NCBI GenBank assembly: GCA_031277885.1
Contig: JAITLM010000163.1
Coordinates: 1-38,835 of the forward strand
Direction: 5' to 3'
Source: Microbacterium sp.
GTDB lineage: Bacteria > Actinomycetota > Actinomycetes > Actinomycetales > Microbacteriaceae
DNA length: 38,835 bases
Below, piece after piece: positions 24,175-34,600 of this stretch. The stretch's first letter is position 1. Each line of letters opens with the position of its first letter. Made by a program: the position numbers and the translations under genes. The notes below the pieces were generated by a model, which was given only the letters and a program-made list of their open reading frames with translations, was not told the DNA's origin and ran no database searches.

Positions 24175-24869
24175 CCGGCCTGTTCCCCGGTGCGGTCGGC
24201 GTCAGCCGGCTGCGGGTGTACACAGACCGCGCGACCGATGGCCTGCGGGGTGGCAGCCCGCACCTGCACACCGTCTGCTCGGAGGGCTATCTCGTCACGC
24301 ACGGACACGGGCGGGTGCAGACGCTGACCCTCGGCGAGGGTTTTCGTGAGACGGAGCTCGCCCCGGGCGCGCTCCTCTGGTTCGGCCCCGGCACCATCCA
24401 TCGCCTCGTGAACGACGGCGATCTCGAGCTCGTCGTGATCATGCAGAACTCCGGCCTGCCCGAGGCCGGAGACGCCGTGCTCACCTTTCCCGACGCGCAT
24501 GTGTCGGCTGCCTCGGCCTACTCGGCCGCCGCGCGCATCGACGGGCCGGATGCCGCTTCCCGCCTCACCGCGGCGATGGTTCGCCGAGACCGCGCCCTCG
24601 AGGGCTTTGCGGTGCTGCGGGATGCCGCGACATCCGGTGACCTCGATCCGCTGCGCCGATTCCATGCACGCGCCGCCGCGCTCGTCGCCGATCACGCCGG
24701 CACCTGGCGCGAACGCTGGCGCACCGGCGCCTGGACGGCCGCCGCGGCGACCTCCCGCCACCTGGACGCGATCGCGGCCGCCGACACCACCCACTTCGCG
24801 GATGCCGCCATGCACCGAGCCGAGCCGGTCGAGCGGTTGGGCATGTGCGGCTGGTTGCGCGCGTACTGA
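24171..24869 (+). CDS. Cupin protein with helical C-terminal domain
   Basis: The 232-residue product starts at a GTG that overlaps the previous stop (GTGA). Residues 25-95 form a cupin: GGSPHLHTVCSEGYLVTHGHG (motif 1) and LWFGPGTIHRLVNDGDLELV (motif 2). Residues 125-232 are helical (RLTAAMVRRDRALEGFAVLR, FHARAAALVADHAGTWRER), which ordinary single-domain cupins lack. A metal-dependent isomerase or epimerase role on a sugar, or a sensor role, is possible. It is the last gene of the operon and faces the permease genes across a short hairpin. Confidence 0.8.
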   Translation: MTGLFPGAVGVSRLRVYTDRATDGLRGGSPHLHTVCSEGYLVTHGHGRVQTLTLGEGFRETELAPGALLWFGPGTIHRLVNDGDLELVVIMQNSGLPEAGDAVLTFPDAHVSAASAYSAAARIDGPDAASRLTAAMVRRDRALEGFAVLRDAATSGDLDPLRRFHARAAALVADHAGTWRERWRTGAWTAAAATSRHLDAIAAADTTHFADAAMHRAEPVERLGMCGWLRAY

Positions 24870-24871
24870 GC

Positions 24872-24891
24872 CAGGGCCGCGATCCGCCCTG
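24872..24891. terminator. Hairpin between convergent operons
   Basis: CAGGGC (24872-24877) pairs with GCCCTG (24886-24891) around 8 bases. It sits in the 28-bp gap between the convergent cupin and permease genes and could serve both strands. The stem is short, so confidence is moderate. Confidence 0.45.
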
Positions 24892-24897
24892 CGCCGC

Positions 24898-25884
24898 TCA
24901 GCCCTTGATGGCGCCGGCCTGTCCCGCACTCTTCAGGAACTGCTTCTGGAAGATGAGGAAGAGCACGATCGGCAGCACCACCGAGATGAACATGCCGGCC
25001 ATCAGCAGGCTCATCTCCGCGCTCGCGGTCACCTTGTACAGCCCGACGGACAGCGGCTGCAGGTCGGGCTTGGGGAGGACGAGCAACGGCCAGAGGAATT
25101 CCTTCCACGCACCGATGATCGTGATCAGCGACGTGACGCCGATGATCGGCTTCGACATCGGCAGCACGATCCGCCAGAAGATCTGGAACGGTCCGGCGCC
25201 GTCGATCTTCGCCGCCTCGAAGACGTCCTTGGGCAGGCTGTCGAAGAACCGGGATACCAGGAGCACGTTGAACGCGTTCGCCGCCCCCGGCAGCCAGACC
25301 GCCCAGAACGTATTGATGAGGTTCCAGTGCAGCAGCGGCATGTCCAGCACGGTCACGTACTGCGCGATCAGTGAGACGATCCCCGGGATGAACAGCGTCG
25401 CCAGCACCGCGCCGTTGATGATCTTCGCGTAGCGAGGCTTGAGGATCGAAAGGCCGTACGCGCCGGTGAGCGCCACCAGCATCCCGAAGAACCAGACCCC
25501 GGCAGCGAGGAGCACGGTGTTGATGAGGTACTTGCCGATGTCGATCTTGAACCACGCATCGACCAGGTTGTGCCACTGAACACCGCTCGGCCACCACGCG
25601 AAGGGCTCACGCAGGATGTCCTGGGTGGTCGACAGCGCGGCCTTGGCGAGCCAGAGCAGGGGCCCGGCCGTGATCACGATCAGCAGAAGGATCAGGACGG
25701 CGTTGAGGATCCAGAGGCCGACGCGCACCCGGCGGCTGCGACGGTCCAGTTCGGAGATGTTGGTGCGATCCTGCGGTTCGGGGGCCCTCCTGCGACGACG
25801 CGGCGGGCGGGCGATGACGCCCGACTCGGTGAGCCTGCCGGTGACCACGGCTTCCGTGGTGGGAGCGACGGGGGCGGCGGTCAT
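24898..25884 (-). CDS. ABC sugar transporter permease (MalG type)
   Basis: The 328-residue protein has about six membrane helices after a basic N-terminal tail (RPPRRRRRAPEP). The first is VGLWILNAVLILLLIVITAG. It carries the EAA loop that contacts the ATPase: EAAKIDGAGPFQIFWRIVLP. Its length and loop fit the inner-membrane component of CUT1-type importers. Its ATG overlaps the stop of the upstream permease by ATGA, so the two are translated in step. It is the last gene of the mannosidase-transporter operon; no ATPase gene follows. Confidence 0.92.
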   Translation of the reverse strand: MTAAPVAPTTEAVVTGRLTESGVIARPPRRRRRAPEPQDRTNISELDRRSRRVRVGLWILNAVLILLLIVITAGPLLWLAKAALSTTQDILREPFAWWPSGVQWHNLVDAWFKIDIGKYLINTVLLAAGVWFFGMLVALTGAYGLSILKPRYAKIINGAVLATLFIPGIVSLIAQYVTVLDMPLLHWNLINTFWAVWLPGAANAFNVLLVSRFFDSLPKDVFEAAKIDGAGPFQIFWRIVLPMSKPIIGVTSLITIIGAWKEFLWPLLVLPKPDLQPLSVGLYKVTASAEMSLLMAGMFISVVLPIVLFLIFQKQFLKSAGQAGAIKG

Positions 25885-26816
25885 GACTTGCTCCAGCTCC
25901 GAGTGAGACGCAGGTAGATCGCGGAGACGATCGTGAGGACCACGGCGAGCAGCAGGCTGAGCGCCGTCGCCTTGCCGTAGTCGCCCTGCATGAAGGCGTA
26001 GTTGTAGATGAGCATCAGCACGGTGGTGGTGCGGTTCACCGGTCCGCCGCCCGTCATGACGAACGGCTCCGTGAAGACCTGCATCGTGCCGATGACCTGC
26101 AGCAGCAGCATGAGCAGCATGATGCTGCGCATCTGCGGGAGGGTGATGTGCCAGAACCGGCGGACGACGCGCGCGCCATCCATCTCGGCCGCCTCATAGA
26201 GCTCGGACTGGATGGACATCAACGCCGCGAGGTAGATGATCGTGGACTGCCCGAATCCGGCCCAGGTGGCCTGGATCACGATCGACGGCATCGCCATACC
26301 GGGGTCCTGCAGCCAGGGAAGCGGTCCGACGCCGATCGTGGCGAGCATCGTGTTGAAGAGACCGTGATCGGAAGGGTCGTAGAACTGCTTCCAGAGCAGG
26401 ACCGACACGACCGGCGGGATGATGACCGGAAGGTAGACCAGCACGCTCGCGATCTGGCGGCTGCGACGCATCTCGGCCATGAAGGTGGCGAAGAGGATCG
26501 GCACGGGGAAGCCGATCGCGAGGGCGAGGCCCGCGAACAACAGGGTGTTGCCCACCGCGGTGCCCAGCAGCGGGTCGGCCAGCACGCGCTCGAAGTTGTT
26601 CAGGCCGACCCAGGTGGGTTCGGTGACGAGATTGGTCTTCTGCATCGACAGCACGAGGCTGCGCAGGATCGGCCACCAGGCGAAGTACCCGAACGTGAAG
26701 AGCAAGGGCACGAAGAACAGGAACGTACTGATCCCGCCCCCGCGCACCCACGTGGCGAAGCGCGCGCCGAGGGGCTTCGCGCGTCTGCGCTGGGCCGCTG
26801 TCGTGACCTCGGACAT
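25881..26816 (-). CDS. ABC sugar transporter permease (MalF type)
   Basis: The 311-residue protein starts at the ATG at 26816 (AGAGAGGA upstream), not at the earlier in-frame ATG at 26870 inside the hairpin. It has six membrane segments, such as ISTFLFFVPLLFTFGYFAWW and IMLLMLLLQVIGTMQVF, and the EAA loop EAAEMDGARVVRRFWHITLP. TGGGPVNRTTTVLMLIYNYA is a typical conserved block of MalF-like permeases. It pairs with the next permease to form the CUT1 channel for an oligosaccharide delivered by the binding protein. Confidence 0.92.
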   Translation of the reverse strand: MSEVTTAAQRRRAKPLGARFATWVRGGGISTFLFFVPLLFTFGYFAWWPILRSLVLSMQKTNLVTEPTWVGLNNFERVLADPLLGTAVGNTLLFAGLALAIGFPVPILFATFMAEMRRSRQIASVLVYLPVIIPPVVSVLLWKQFYDPSDHGLFNTMLATIGVGPLPWLQDPGMAMPSIVIQATWAGFGQSTIIYLAALMSIQSELYEAAEMDGARVVRRFWHITLPQMRSIMLLMLLLQVIGTMQVFTEPFVMTGGGPVNRTTTVLMLIYNYAFMQGDYGKATALSLLLAVVLTIVSAIYLRLTRSWSKS

Positions 26817-26844
26817 GGTCGGTCCTCTCTGAAGGATGCGGACG

Positions 26845-26872
26845 GGGTGCGGGGACAGGAGCCCCCGCACCC
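26845..26872. terminator. 10-bp hairpin between binding-protein and permease genes
   Basis: GGGTGCGGGG (26845-26854) pairs perfectly with CCCCGCACCC (26863-26872) around an 8-nt loop, eight bases after the binding-protein stop. Such hairpins in importer operons often reduce read-through or protect the upstream mRNA, giving more binding protein than permease. That effect is inferred here. Confidence 0.6.
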
Positions 26873-26880
26873 GAGGCGGA

Positions 26881-28254
26881 TCAGCCGGCGTCGATGACGG
26901 CCTGCACCGACTTCTGCGCGTCGCTGAGAAGTGTCTTGATGTCGGCGTTCTGGTCGGTCAGCACGGCCTGCACGATGGGATCGAGCGCCGCGTAGAGCTC
27001 CTGCGCCTTGACGGCGGGCTCGGCGTTGACCGGGAGTTTCGAGGACAGATAGTCGGCGTAGAGCGAACGGTCGACACTGATCGAGTCCTTGATCCAGCCG
27101 AGGTAGCTGTCGTACTGTTGCCTGCTCACCAGCGGGATCTCCGGGACGCCGACCGGGACGTTGTCCTTCGCCGCCGCGGATGCCAGGGACACCGCGGTGT
27201 CCTTGTTGAAGTACTTGTCGAGCCAGAAGTACTCGGTCCACTTCAGCGCGGCGTCGAGCTGTTCGGGGCTGGACTTCGGGTTGTACCACTGGATCGCGCC
27301 GCCGCCGAGCGTGCCGAGGCCCTTGGCCCCCTGAGGCAGGGCCGCGATGCCGATGTCCTCCTTCTTCATCCCGCGGTTGACCACGATGTCCGCGTAGATC
27401 GGGCCGTTGATGGTCTGCGCGACGTTGCCGCCGGCGTACTCGTTGCGGATGTCGTCGCCGTTGAGGAGGAAGTTGGCCCCCGCGGCCCCGTCCGTCCACC
27501 GCAGGTCGTGGAGGAACTGCAGCGACGACCTCATCGCATCGGTGTCGACCGTGACGGTGGCCTTGCCGTCCTTGCCCGGCTTCTCGACCAGCGCGCCGTT
27601 CGAGTACGCCATCGTGGTGAGCAGCCACCCGCCCTGATTGTTGGTCGTGGGGATGATGAAGCCCGTCTTGCCCGTCTTCTCCGTGATGGTCTTCGCGTTC
27701 TTGAGCACGTCTTCCCACGTGGCCGGAGGACTGTTCGGATCGAGTCCCGCCTGCGTGTACAGGGCGCGGTTGTACATGAGCGCCATCTCATAGGCCTGTC
27801 GCACGATGCCGAACTTCTTGCCGTCGAGCGTGACCGCCTTGTCGAGGTCGGGGTTCAGGCCGGAGAGGACCTTGTCCTTCTTCACGAGTTCGGTGATGTC
27901 GGCCGCCTGTCCGCGCTGGATGAGCGACTGCATGTCGGTGAAGGGGATGGCCAGAGTGGTGGGCGCCGTGCCGCCGACCAGCAGGGCGTTGAAGCTCTTC
28001 GGGTCGTAGCGCGTCTCCTCACCGGTGACGGTGATGTTCGGGTATTTCTTCTCGAACTCGGCGACCCGCTCCTTGAACGCCTTGAGCGAGGCCGCCTGAT
28101 CCGCCGTGGGCATCTCGCCGACCGTGATGGTCACCTTGGCGGTCGGATCCGGTTCCGCGGCTTTGTCAGAGGGCGCCGAGCAACCGGCGAGGGCGACGCC
28201 GGCGATCGCGGCGACCACGGCGAAGCCGAGGGCGCGCTGGGAACGTACCTGCAT
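26881..28254 (-). CDS. Extracellular sugar-binding lipoprotein of an ABC importer
   Basis: The 457-residue protein has a lipoprotein signal ending VALAGC (Cys25) and the fold of family 1 solute-binding proteins: VTITVGEMP, KKYPNITVTGEE, PFTDMQSLIQRGQAADITEL, TTNNQGGWLLTTMAYSNGA, IQWYNPKSSPEQLDAALKW. It would hold an oligosaccharide outside the membrane and pass it to the two permeases downstream. The start at 28254 has AAGGAG eight bases upstream; the longer frame to 28338 has no support. Hairpins flank the gene on both sides within the operon. Confidence 0.92.
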   Translation of the reverse strand: MQVRSQRALGFAVVAAIAGVALAGCSAPSDKAAEPDPTAKVTITVGEMPTADQAASLKAFKERVAEFEKKYPNITVTGEETRYDPKSFNALLVGGTAPTTLAIPFTDMQSLIQRGQAADITELVKKDKVLSGLNPDLDKAVTLDGKKFGIVRQAYEMALMYNRALYTQAGLDPNSPPATWEDVLKNAKTITEKTGKTGFIIPTTNNQGGWLLTTMAYSNGALVEKPGKDGKATVTVDTDAMRSSLQFLHDLRWTDGAAGANFLLNGDDIRNEYAGGNVAQTINGPIYADIVVNRGMKKEDIGIAALPQGAKGLGTLGGGAIQWYNPKSSPEQLDAALKWTEYFWLDKYFNKDTAVSLASAAAKDNVPVGVPEIPLVSRQQYDSYLGWIKDSISVDRSLYADYLSSKLPVNAEPAVKAQELYAALDPIVQAVLTDQNADIKTLLSDAQKSVQAVIDAG

Positions 28255-28320
28255 TGCTGCTACTCCTTCGTAGTGGGCGAGGGACCGCCCGGGTGGTGCA
28301 TCTGTGGGTAGGCTCCGCGA

Positions 28321-28339
28321 CGTGCCAGCCTGGGGCACG
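28321..28339. terminator. Short hairpin between mannosidase and binding-protein genes
   Basis: CGTGCC (28321-28326) pairs with GGCACG (28334-28339) around 7 bases, ten bases after the mannosidase stop on the minus strand. It may attenuate or mark an mRNA processing site ahead of the binding-protein gene. The stem is short. Confidence 0.35.
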
Positions 28340-28348
28340 GTGCGGTTC

Positions 28349-31300
28349 TCACTGGCCCTGCGGCGACTCCTTCGAGACGCGCAGAGTGAGGAGCTGGAAG
28401 GGACGGAGGGTCGTCCTGATCCCAGACGTCAGGGGGGTCGTGCCGGCCGGAGGATCGAGCTCCCGCTCGAGCAGGTCGACGAAGCGGATATCGGCGGCTC
28501 CGCCGGCGTCGATCGTGACATCGGTGGCCGCACGCGCGCCCTCCGACTCGTAGAGCCGCACGATCAGGTCGCCGCTGCGATCCTCGGCGAGCTTGATCGA
28601 CTCGATGCGCACCGCGGGATGCGAGACCCGCACGAGAGGTGCGATCTCGTGCGCGCCCGCGACCGTGCGCACGGGGATGTTCACCCGGTACCCCTCGTCG
28701 ACGGCCTCGCGGATGCCTGCGCCCGGACGGATCGACACCTGCAGACGCTGACGTCCGCGGTCGGCATCGGGATCGGGGAAGACGGGCGCGCGCAGCAGCG
28801 ACAAGCGGACCGTCGTCGTGGTGCCGCCGTCGGCTCGCGTGCGACGGGAGACATCGTGCCCGTAGGTGGACTCGTTGGCGATCGCCACGCCGTATCCGGG
28901 CTCGGCGACGTGGATCCAGCGGTGCGCGCAGATCTCGAAGCGTGCGGCGTCCCATGACGTGTTCGTGTGGGTGGGCCGGAACACGTGTCCGAACTGCGTC
29001 TCCGCGGCGGAGCGGTCGGCGTGCACGTCGAGCGGGAAGGCGAGCTTCAGCAGATGCCGGGTCTCCTGCCAGTCGATGTCGAAGTCGAGATCGAGGGAAG
29101 CGGATCCGGAGCGCAGTCGCAGCGTCTCGATGAGGCGGGAGCGGCCGAAGGAGCGCTCGACCACCACCGCCGCCCCCTCGTCGTCGACGACGGAACGCAC
29201 CGCGATCGCGTCGGTCAGGTCCTCCTGGACGCGTCGATAGTGCTCGTCGACGTCCCACGCGTCCCACTTGTTCGGGATGTCGCGGAACAGCTGGAGGAGG
29301 TTGCCTGCGGCCCCGGGGGCGATCGCGTCCCGTCCGCTCGCGTAGTCGACCAGTGAGATGACCAGGCCGTCGGCGTCGATCACCGCCCGCACCAGCCCGT
29401 TGTCGAGCACGAGCTCCTCACCGACCGCGACGACCGTCGGCGATGTCACGGCCTCGCCCTGGACGGAAGCGCCGAGCGCCGGTACGCCGTCGGCGGCCTG
29501 CGGCCGGGCGTTGACGCGCAGCACCCGGTCGCCCTCGCCGACGAGGGCGCTCAGCGAGGCGGCGACGATCTCCTCCGCGGTCTCCTCGAGTCCGGCGTAC
29601 ATCCGCGCGACGTCGTCGTACACCCACGCGATCGAGCACCCGGGCAGCACATCGTGGAACTGATTGAGCAGCAGATCGCGCCAGATCCGCTCGAGCGCGT
29701 CGTACGGATACTCGAGACCCGCCCGCCAGCTCGCAGTCGCGGCCCACAATTCGGCCTCGCGCATCAGATGCTCGCTGCGACGGTTGCCCTGCTTGGTGTG
29801 ATGCTGCGACGTCAGCGATCCCCGGTGCAGCTCGAGGTACAGCTCCCCCGACCAGACAGGAGGGTCGGGGTACTCCTGCTCGACGCGCTCGAAGAACGCC
29901 TGCGGAGAGTCGATCTCCACTCGGGGCGACCCCTCCAGCGAGCGCACCCGCGCCGCGGCGGCGATCATCTCGCGCGTCGGCCCGCCTCCGCCGTCGCCCC
30001 AGCCGAAGGGGACGAGCGACACGGTCGACCGTCCGGCCTCGCGGAAGCCGCGCTCCGCGTGCGCGAGCTCCGCGCCTGACAGTTCGGAGATGTAGGTGTC
30101 CGCGGAGGGGAAGTGGGTGAGGACGCGGGTGCCGTCGATGCCCTACCAGAGGAAGGTGTGGTGCGGCATCTGATTGGTCTGGTTCCACGAGATCTTCTGC
30201 GTCACGAACCATTTCGACCCACTGGCCGCGATGATCTGCGGCAGCGCCGCCGAGTACCCGAAGGTGTCGGGGACCCAGACCTCGAGCGTGTCCACGCCGA
30301 GCTCCTCGAGGAAGAAGCGCTTCCCTGCCACGAACTGCCGTGCCATGGCCTCGCCCCCGGGCATGTTGATGTCGGGTTCGACCCACATGCCGCCGACGGG
30401 GATGAACTGCCCCGTCGCGACCTTCTCCTTGATGCGGGCGAACAGGTCGGGATAGAAGTCCTTGACCCACTTCAGCTGCTGCGCCGAGGAGCAGGCGAAC
30501 CGGAACTCCGGGTGCTCGTCCATCAGGGCGACGACGTTGGAGAAGGTTCGCGCGCATTTGCGGATCGTCTCGCGGAACGGCCAGAGCCACGCCGAGTCGA
30601 TGTGCGCGTGACCGATCGCGACGATGTCGTGGCTCGAGGGATGCGCCGGACTGGTCAGCACGTGGGCGATCTCCGCGCGCGCGGCCGCAGCGGTGCCGGC
30701 GATGTCCTGAGGGTCGGCGATGTCCATCATGCGCTCGAGGGCGCGCAGGATGTGGTGCCGCCGTGGGTTGTCGGCGCCGAGCTCGCGCATCAGGCCGTCG
30801 AGAGTCCAGACGTCCCTGGTCAGCTCCCACACCGTCTCGTCCAGCAGCGCGACCGAGAAGGCACGCATCGTGTAGAGAGGAGCATCCGGAGCGGTCTCGC
30901 GCGCGCCGAACGGCGTCGGCAGGAAGTCGTACTCGCCGGCGACGTCGGGGTTGGCCGCGGCTTCGACGTAGACATCGATCGGGCTCCCCGCGGCCCCCTG
31001 CCAGGGCAGGTAGGAGGCTCGAGGCGAGACGGCCTTGAGGATGGTGCCATCCGGCAGATAGCCCAGACCCTCGGCCTGGAAGCCGGGCCGGTCGCCGAAG
31101 AAGCCGAGGTCGACGACGAGCTCGATGCGCGTGCCGTCGGGCAGGCTGCCCGAGGTGTCGAACCACTCGGCCGGCACGAATCCCGATCCCCGGAACCACA
31201 CCGTCGACCAGGGACGACCCCAACGGTGCGGCAGAGCGATCGGGTGATAGTCGGCGCCGATCGCCGCGGCGGCGGGGATGGGTTCCCCGTCCACCTCGAA

Positions 31301-31423
31301 GGCGGACACGTCGAGCGCGCTCACCCTGCGATACAGCGCGGGCGAGAGGAACTCCGCCACGAACCGGTCGAGACGCGCCTCGGTGATCAGCCTGTTGTCG
31401 TGCACGGATGTCCTCTTCGTCAT
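28349..31423 (-). pseudogene. GH38 alpha-mannosidase interrupted by one in-frame TAG
   Basis: Read through, the gene encodes about 1024 residues, the normal GH38 size. GHAHIDSAWLWP (271-282, metal ligands His272 and Asp276) and WVPDTFGYSAALPQ (Asp386 as expected nucleophile) identify an alpha-mannosidase. At 30143-30145 codon 427 is TAG, in FLW-stop-GIDGTR; GAG (Glu) is expected, and the same frame continues intact to 28349 with no other stop. One base change explains it. If real, the truncated product lacks the rest of the catalytic region and all C-terminal beta domains. Read-through, a recent loss or a sequencing error are all possible. It is the first gene of the transporter operon; no signal peptide, so cytoplasmic. 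Confidence 0.85.
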
Positions 31424-31476
31424 ACCTGCGTCAGCCTCCGGACCGGCTTCGATCCGTCGGCTGTTCTTGTTCTGGA

Positions 31477-31505
31477 GCTTAATTCAACTTGATGGACTTT
31501 GTCAA
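31477..31505 (-). promoter_or_regulatory. Promoter with putative ROK operator for the mannosidase-transporter operon
   Basis: On the minus strand TTGACA (31505-31500) and TAAGCT (31481-31476) form -35 and -10 boxes with 18-bp spacing. The spacer holds the operator-like site, read on the plus strand as AATTCAACTTGATGGACTTT (31481-31500). It matches the site at 18417-18439 at 18 of 23 positions and has the same place relative to the boxes. A repressor bound there would exclude RNA polymerase. Confidence 0.65.
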
Positions 31506-31565
31506 TCGAAGAGCCCTCACGACCGTGCCCCTCGATCGGAAGGACGCCGGCCGCCAGGAAAAGCC

Positions 31566-31634
31566 CACCCATCACTCCGGGCCGCGGCGGCGACTCGAGC
31601 GAGTCCGCCGCCGACAGCGTCGGCGTGATGGGTG
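31566..31634. terminator. Two-level hairpin after the secreted glycosidase gene
   Basis: An outer 10-bp stem (31566-31575 with 31625-31634, ACCCATCAC/GTGATGGGT) encloses an inner stem of about 11 bp with one bulge (31586-31596 with 31601-31612, GACTC gagc GAGTC). It begins 21 bases after the glycosidase stop on the minus strand, as expected for its terminator. The rest of 31424-31654 holds no gene. Confidence 0.65.
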
Positions 31635-31654
31635 AGCCGGTGAGGATGCGCCTC

Positions 31655-34600
31655 CTACTCGGCGCCGACCAGCTGCACCGACTTGAACAGCGCCGGGTTC
31701 TTCGGCGCCGCACCGACGCCGGATCCCCACTCCAGGTATCCGGAGCGCGAGTCGGCGCCCGCGACATCACCGTCGGCGTCGTTCACCAGGAACGACAACC
31801 CCCACACGCCGGTCGGCGCGGCGGCGTAGCCCAGCGATGACCAGGGGACGGAGACCTCATAGGTGGTCGTCCCTGCCGCGTCGTCACGAACGATCGTCGC
31901 ATCCGCGCCGGGCGTCAGACCGGGCGCCTGTCCGGCGGGCGGTGTGAAGGTGTAGACCACGGGCCCGGTCTTCAGCAGTGCGGCCGCGATCTCCACCCGC
32001 TCGCCGCCGAGGACGGTCGGGAACTGGTTGTAGGTGTTGAACTGGATCGAGTCCGCCTGCCAGCTCAGCGCCGGATCCGAGCGATCCGCGAGGTGGACGT
32101 CATCGGTGATGACCGCCCTGAGCTTGAGCGCATCCGCACTGGCCGTGTACTGCAGAGTGCCACCGAGGTCGGCCGGACCGGTGCGCGTTCCGCCACGGAT
32201 CGGAACCCACTTGCCGAGAGCGTTGAGATCGATCGGCGCGAGTGTCGCCTGGCCGTCCGGCTCGATCGGCGAGAAGCTCAGCGGGCCGCTCGAGGATCGG
32301 GACAGGTCCCCGGACCGCGCCGTCACCGTGTAGTTCTGCGTCGCGTACGTCTTCGGGTCGGCGATCGGCACTGAGACCGTCGCCGTGCCGCCCCCCGCCA
32401 CCGTGAACGCGTCCGTCAGAGTTCCGGAGGCCGCACCGACCTTCCAGTCCACGTGGTCGATGTCGACCGCGAGATCCGGCGCGTTGTTCTGCACCGTCAC
32501 GTCGACGGAGTAGGCGTAGTCACCGGCGGCTCCGGTGATGTGGGGTCTCGCGGAGACGACGTAGGGGTCGACGACGCTGCTCGCTCCGCGCACCTGCCCG
32601 AGCAGGTTCCCTTTCTTGTCGTCGACGCTGACCGTGACCTGGCGCTGACCCAGACGGGTGACGCCGGGAAGATCCAGCGCGACCGAGCCGTCCTTCTTGA
32701 GTGCGACCTTCTTGGTGACGCCGTCGGCCGAGACGGTGAGCTCGGTGCCGTTCAGCTTCGCCCCGGGCGCCGTCTTCAGCGTCACCGGCAGCGAGTGCGT
32801 GAGCACGGAGGACGCCGGCACGTCGAGGACGAAGAGCGGATCCGCCGCCTGCACGTCGACCTCGCCGCGGACGAAGACCGGCGATCCGGTCAGCTCGAGA
32901 ATGGTGGCGCCCTTGGCGATCCGGCGCTCACGACCGAACTCGTCGGTCAGGGTGAAGCCGTTCTTCGAGCTCACGGAGACGGTGTCCGTGCCCGTGCTCC
33001 ACATCGCCCTGGTGGTCTGATCCGCGGCGGATCCGGTGTACTTCAGGCTGTACAGCGAGTCGCCGCCGATGCTCTCTCGCCCGGCGAGCGCGAGCCCCGT
33101 CGTCTTGCGGATCGCGACGGCCTGGGTCACGAAGCCCGGCTTCGGCGAGATGCCGTGCACGGCCCCATAGGTGTAGTCCGCCGTCGGGCACACCCACAGC
33201 CAGCAGGCGGTGTCGTCCGCGCGATTGATCAGGCCGAACCGGTTCTCCCGTTCGCCGCGACTGAAGCCGTCGTCGTACAGGTCGTACCAGAGGTACTGGT
33301 CGACGCCGGCGAGCTGCGCGAGCAGCGGACCACGGATCGCATAGTCGGCCTGGTCCGCCTGCGAGACGCCGGCGTCATGCGTCGCCCAGCCGCTCTCCGT
33401 CACACGCAGAGGGATGTCGCGGTTCCCCTGCGATTGCGCGATCAGCTTCGACAGTTCGCCGAGGTCGACGAGCCCCTGGGACTGTTCCGGCGGCAGGGGC
33501 TGCCCTGTCGCCGAGGCCGAGTAATAGTTCGCCGCGTAGGTGTCGATGTGGGTGAGGCCGCCCTGGGCGATGAAGTCCTGTGCCCAGGGAGGCTGCACGC
33601 CCGCCGTGATCGGGCCGATCACGTTGGCCTTCGGGTCAGCCGCATGTGCCGCCTGATAAGCCGGGGCGAGCACGGCCAGATAACAGGCCGGGGTCAGGCC
33701 ACAGGTCCCGTTGTTGAAGCCGGGGGTGTTGTACTCGTTCAGGATCCCGATGTCGTGGGAGACCCCCTGCGCGCCGTAGTGCGCGGCAGTCGCCCCCACG
33801 TACGCGGCGAACGCCGCGATGGCCTCGGGACTTGCGGGGGTGTGGTTGTCGTCGTACAGAGTGTTGGTGAGGCCCGCGTTCCACATGACGTCGACGCCGC
33901 GACCGGCGAGCTCGGTCACTACCCGTGCGCCCTCCCCCGAGTAGTCGTAGACGCCCTTCTGCGCCTCGACCTCACCCCAGGTCGTCTCGTTGCGCGTCGT
34001 GCCGTAGCCGGCGAGCGTGATCGCGTCGATCAGCGCCGCAGTCTGCGCCGGTGGCTGCCACCCGCGGTGCATCTGCGTGCCGAAGAGTGCGTCCTTCGCG
34101 TTCCAACCGGCAGGTGGCGGATCGAGCACGGCCAGCGACGTCGTCCTCGTCACAGGATCGGGCACATCGGCGGTGACGCTCAGCGTGTAGTAGCCGAACG
34201 GCAGATCCTTCAGATCGATGTCGCCGCGGCCTGCGGCGACGGCCGTCGTCCCGGTGCGCAATTGCACATCGTCGGCGTCACCGAGGCGCCACGAGACGTG
34301 ATCAGCCGGAGTCGCGACGTCGACCGAGGTCTCGCCCTCCTTGAAGATCAGCGAAGGACTCATGATCGCAAGCGAGTCGAGCGCGGCGACCGGCAGGTCG
34401 GTGAAGGCGACAGACACCTTCGAGAAGCACACGGGTGGCATCTCCCCCTGATTGGCCTTGACGTCCAGCCGGAAGTCGTAACCGTTCTCGCGGTTGGCGA
34501 AGTTGATGTCGGTGAGTTCGAAGGTCGTGTGCTTCCAGGTGTCCGTGCCCGTCAGCTGCTGATTACGCGACCCCGTCCACGGGCCGGACTTCGCGTCGTA

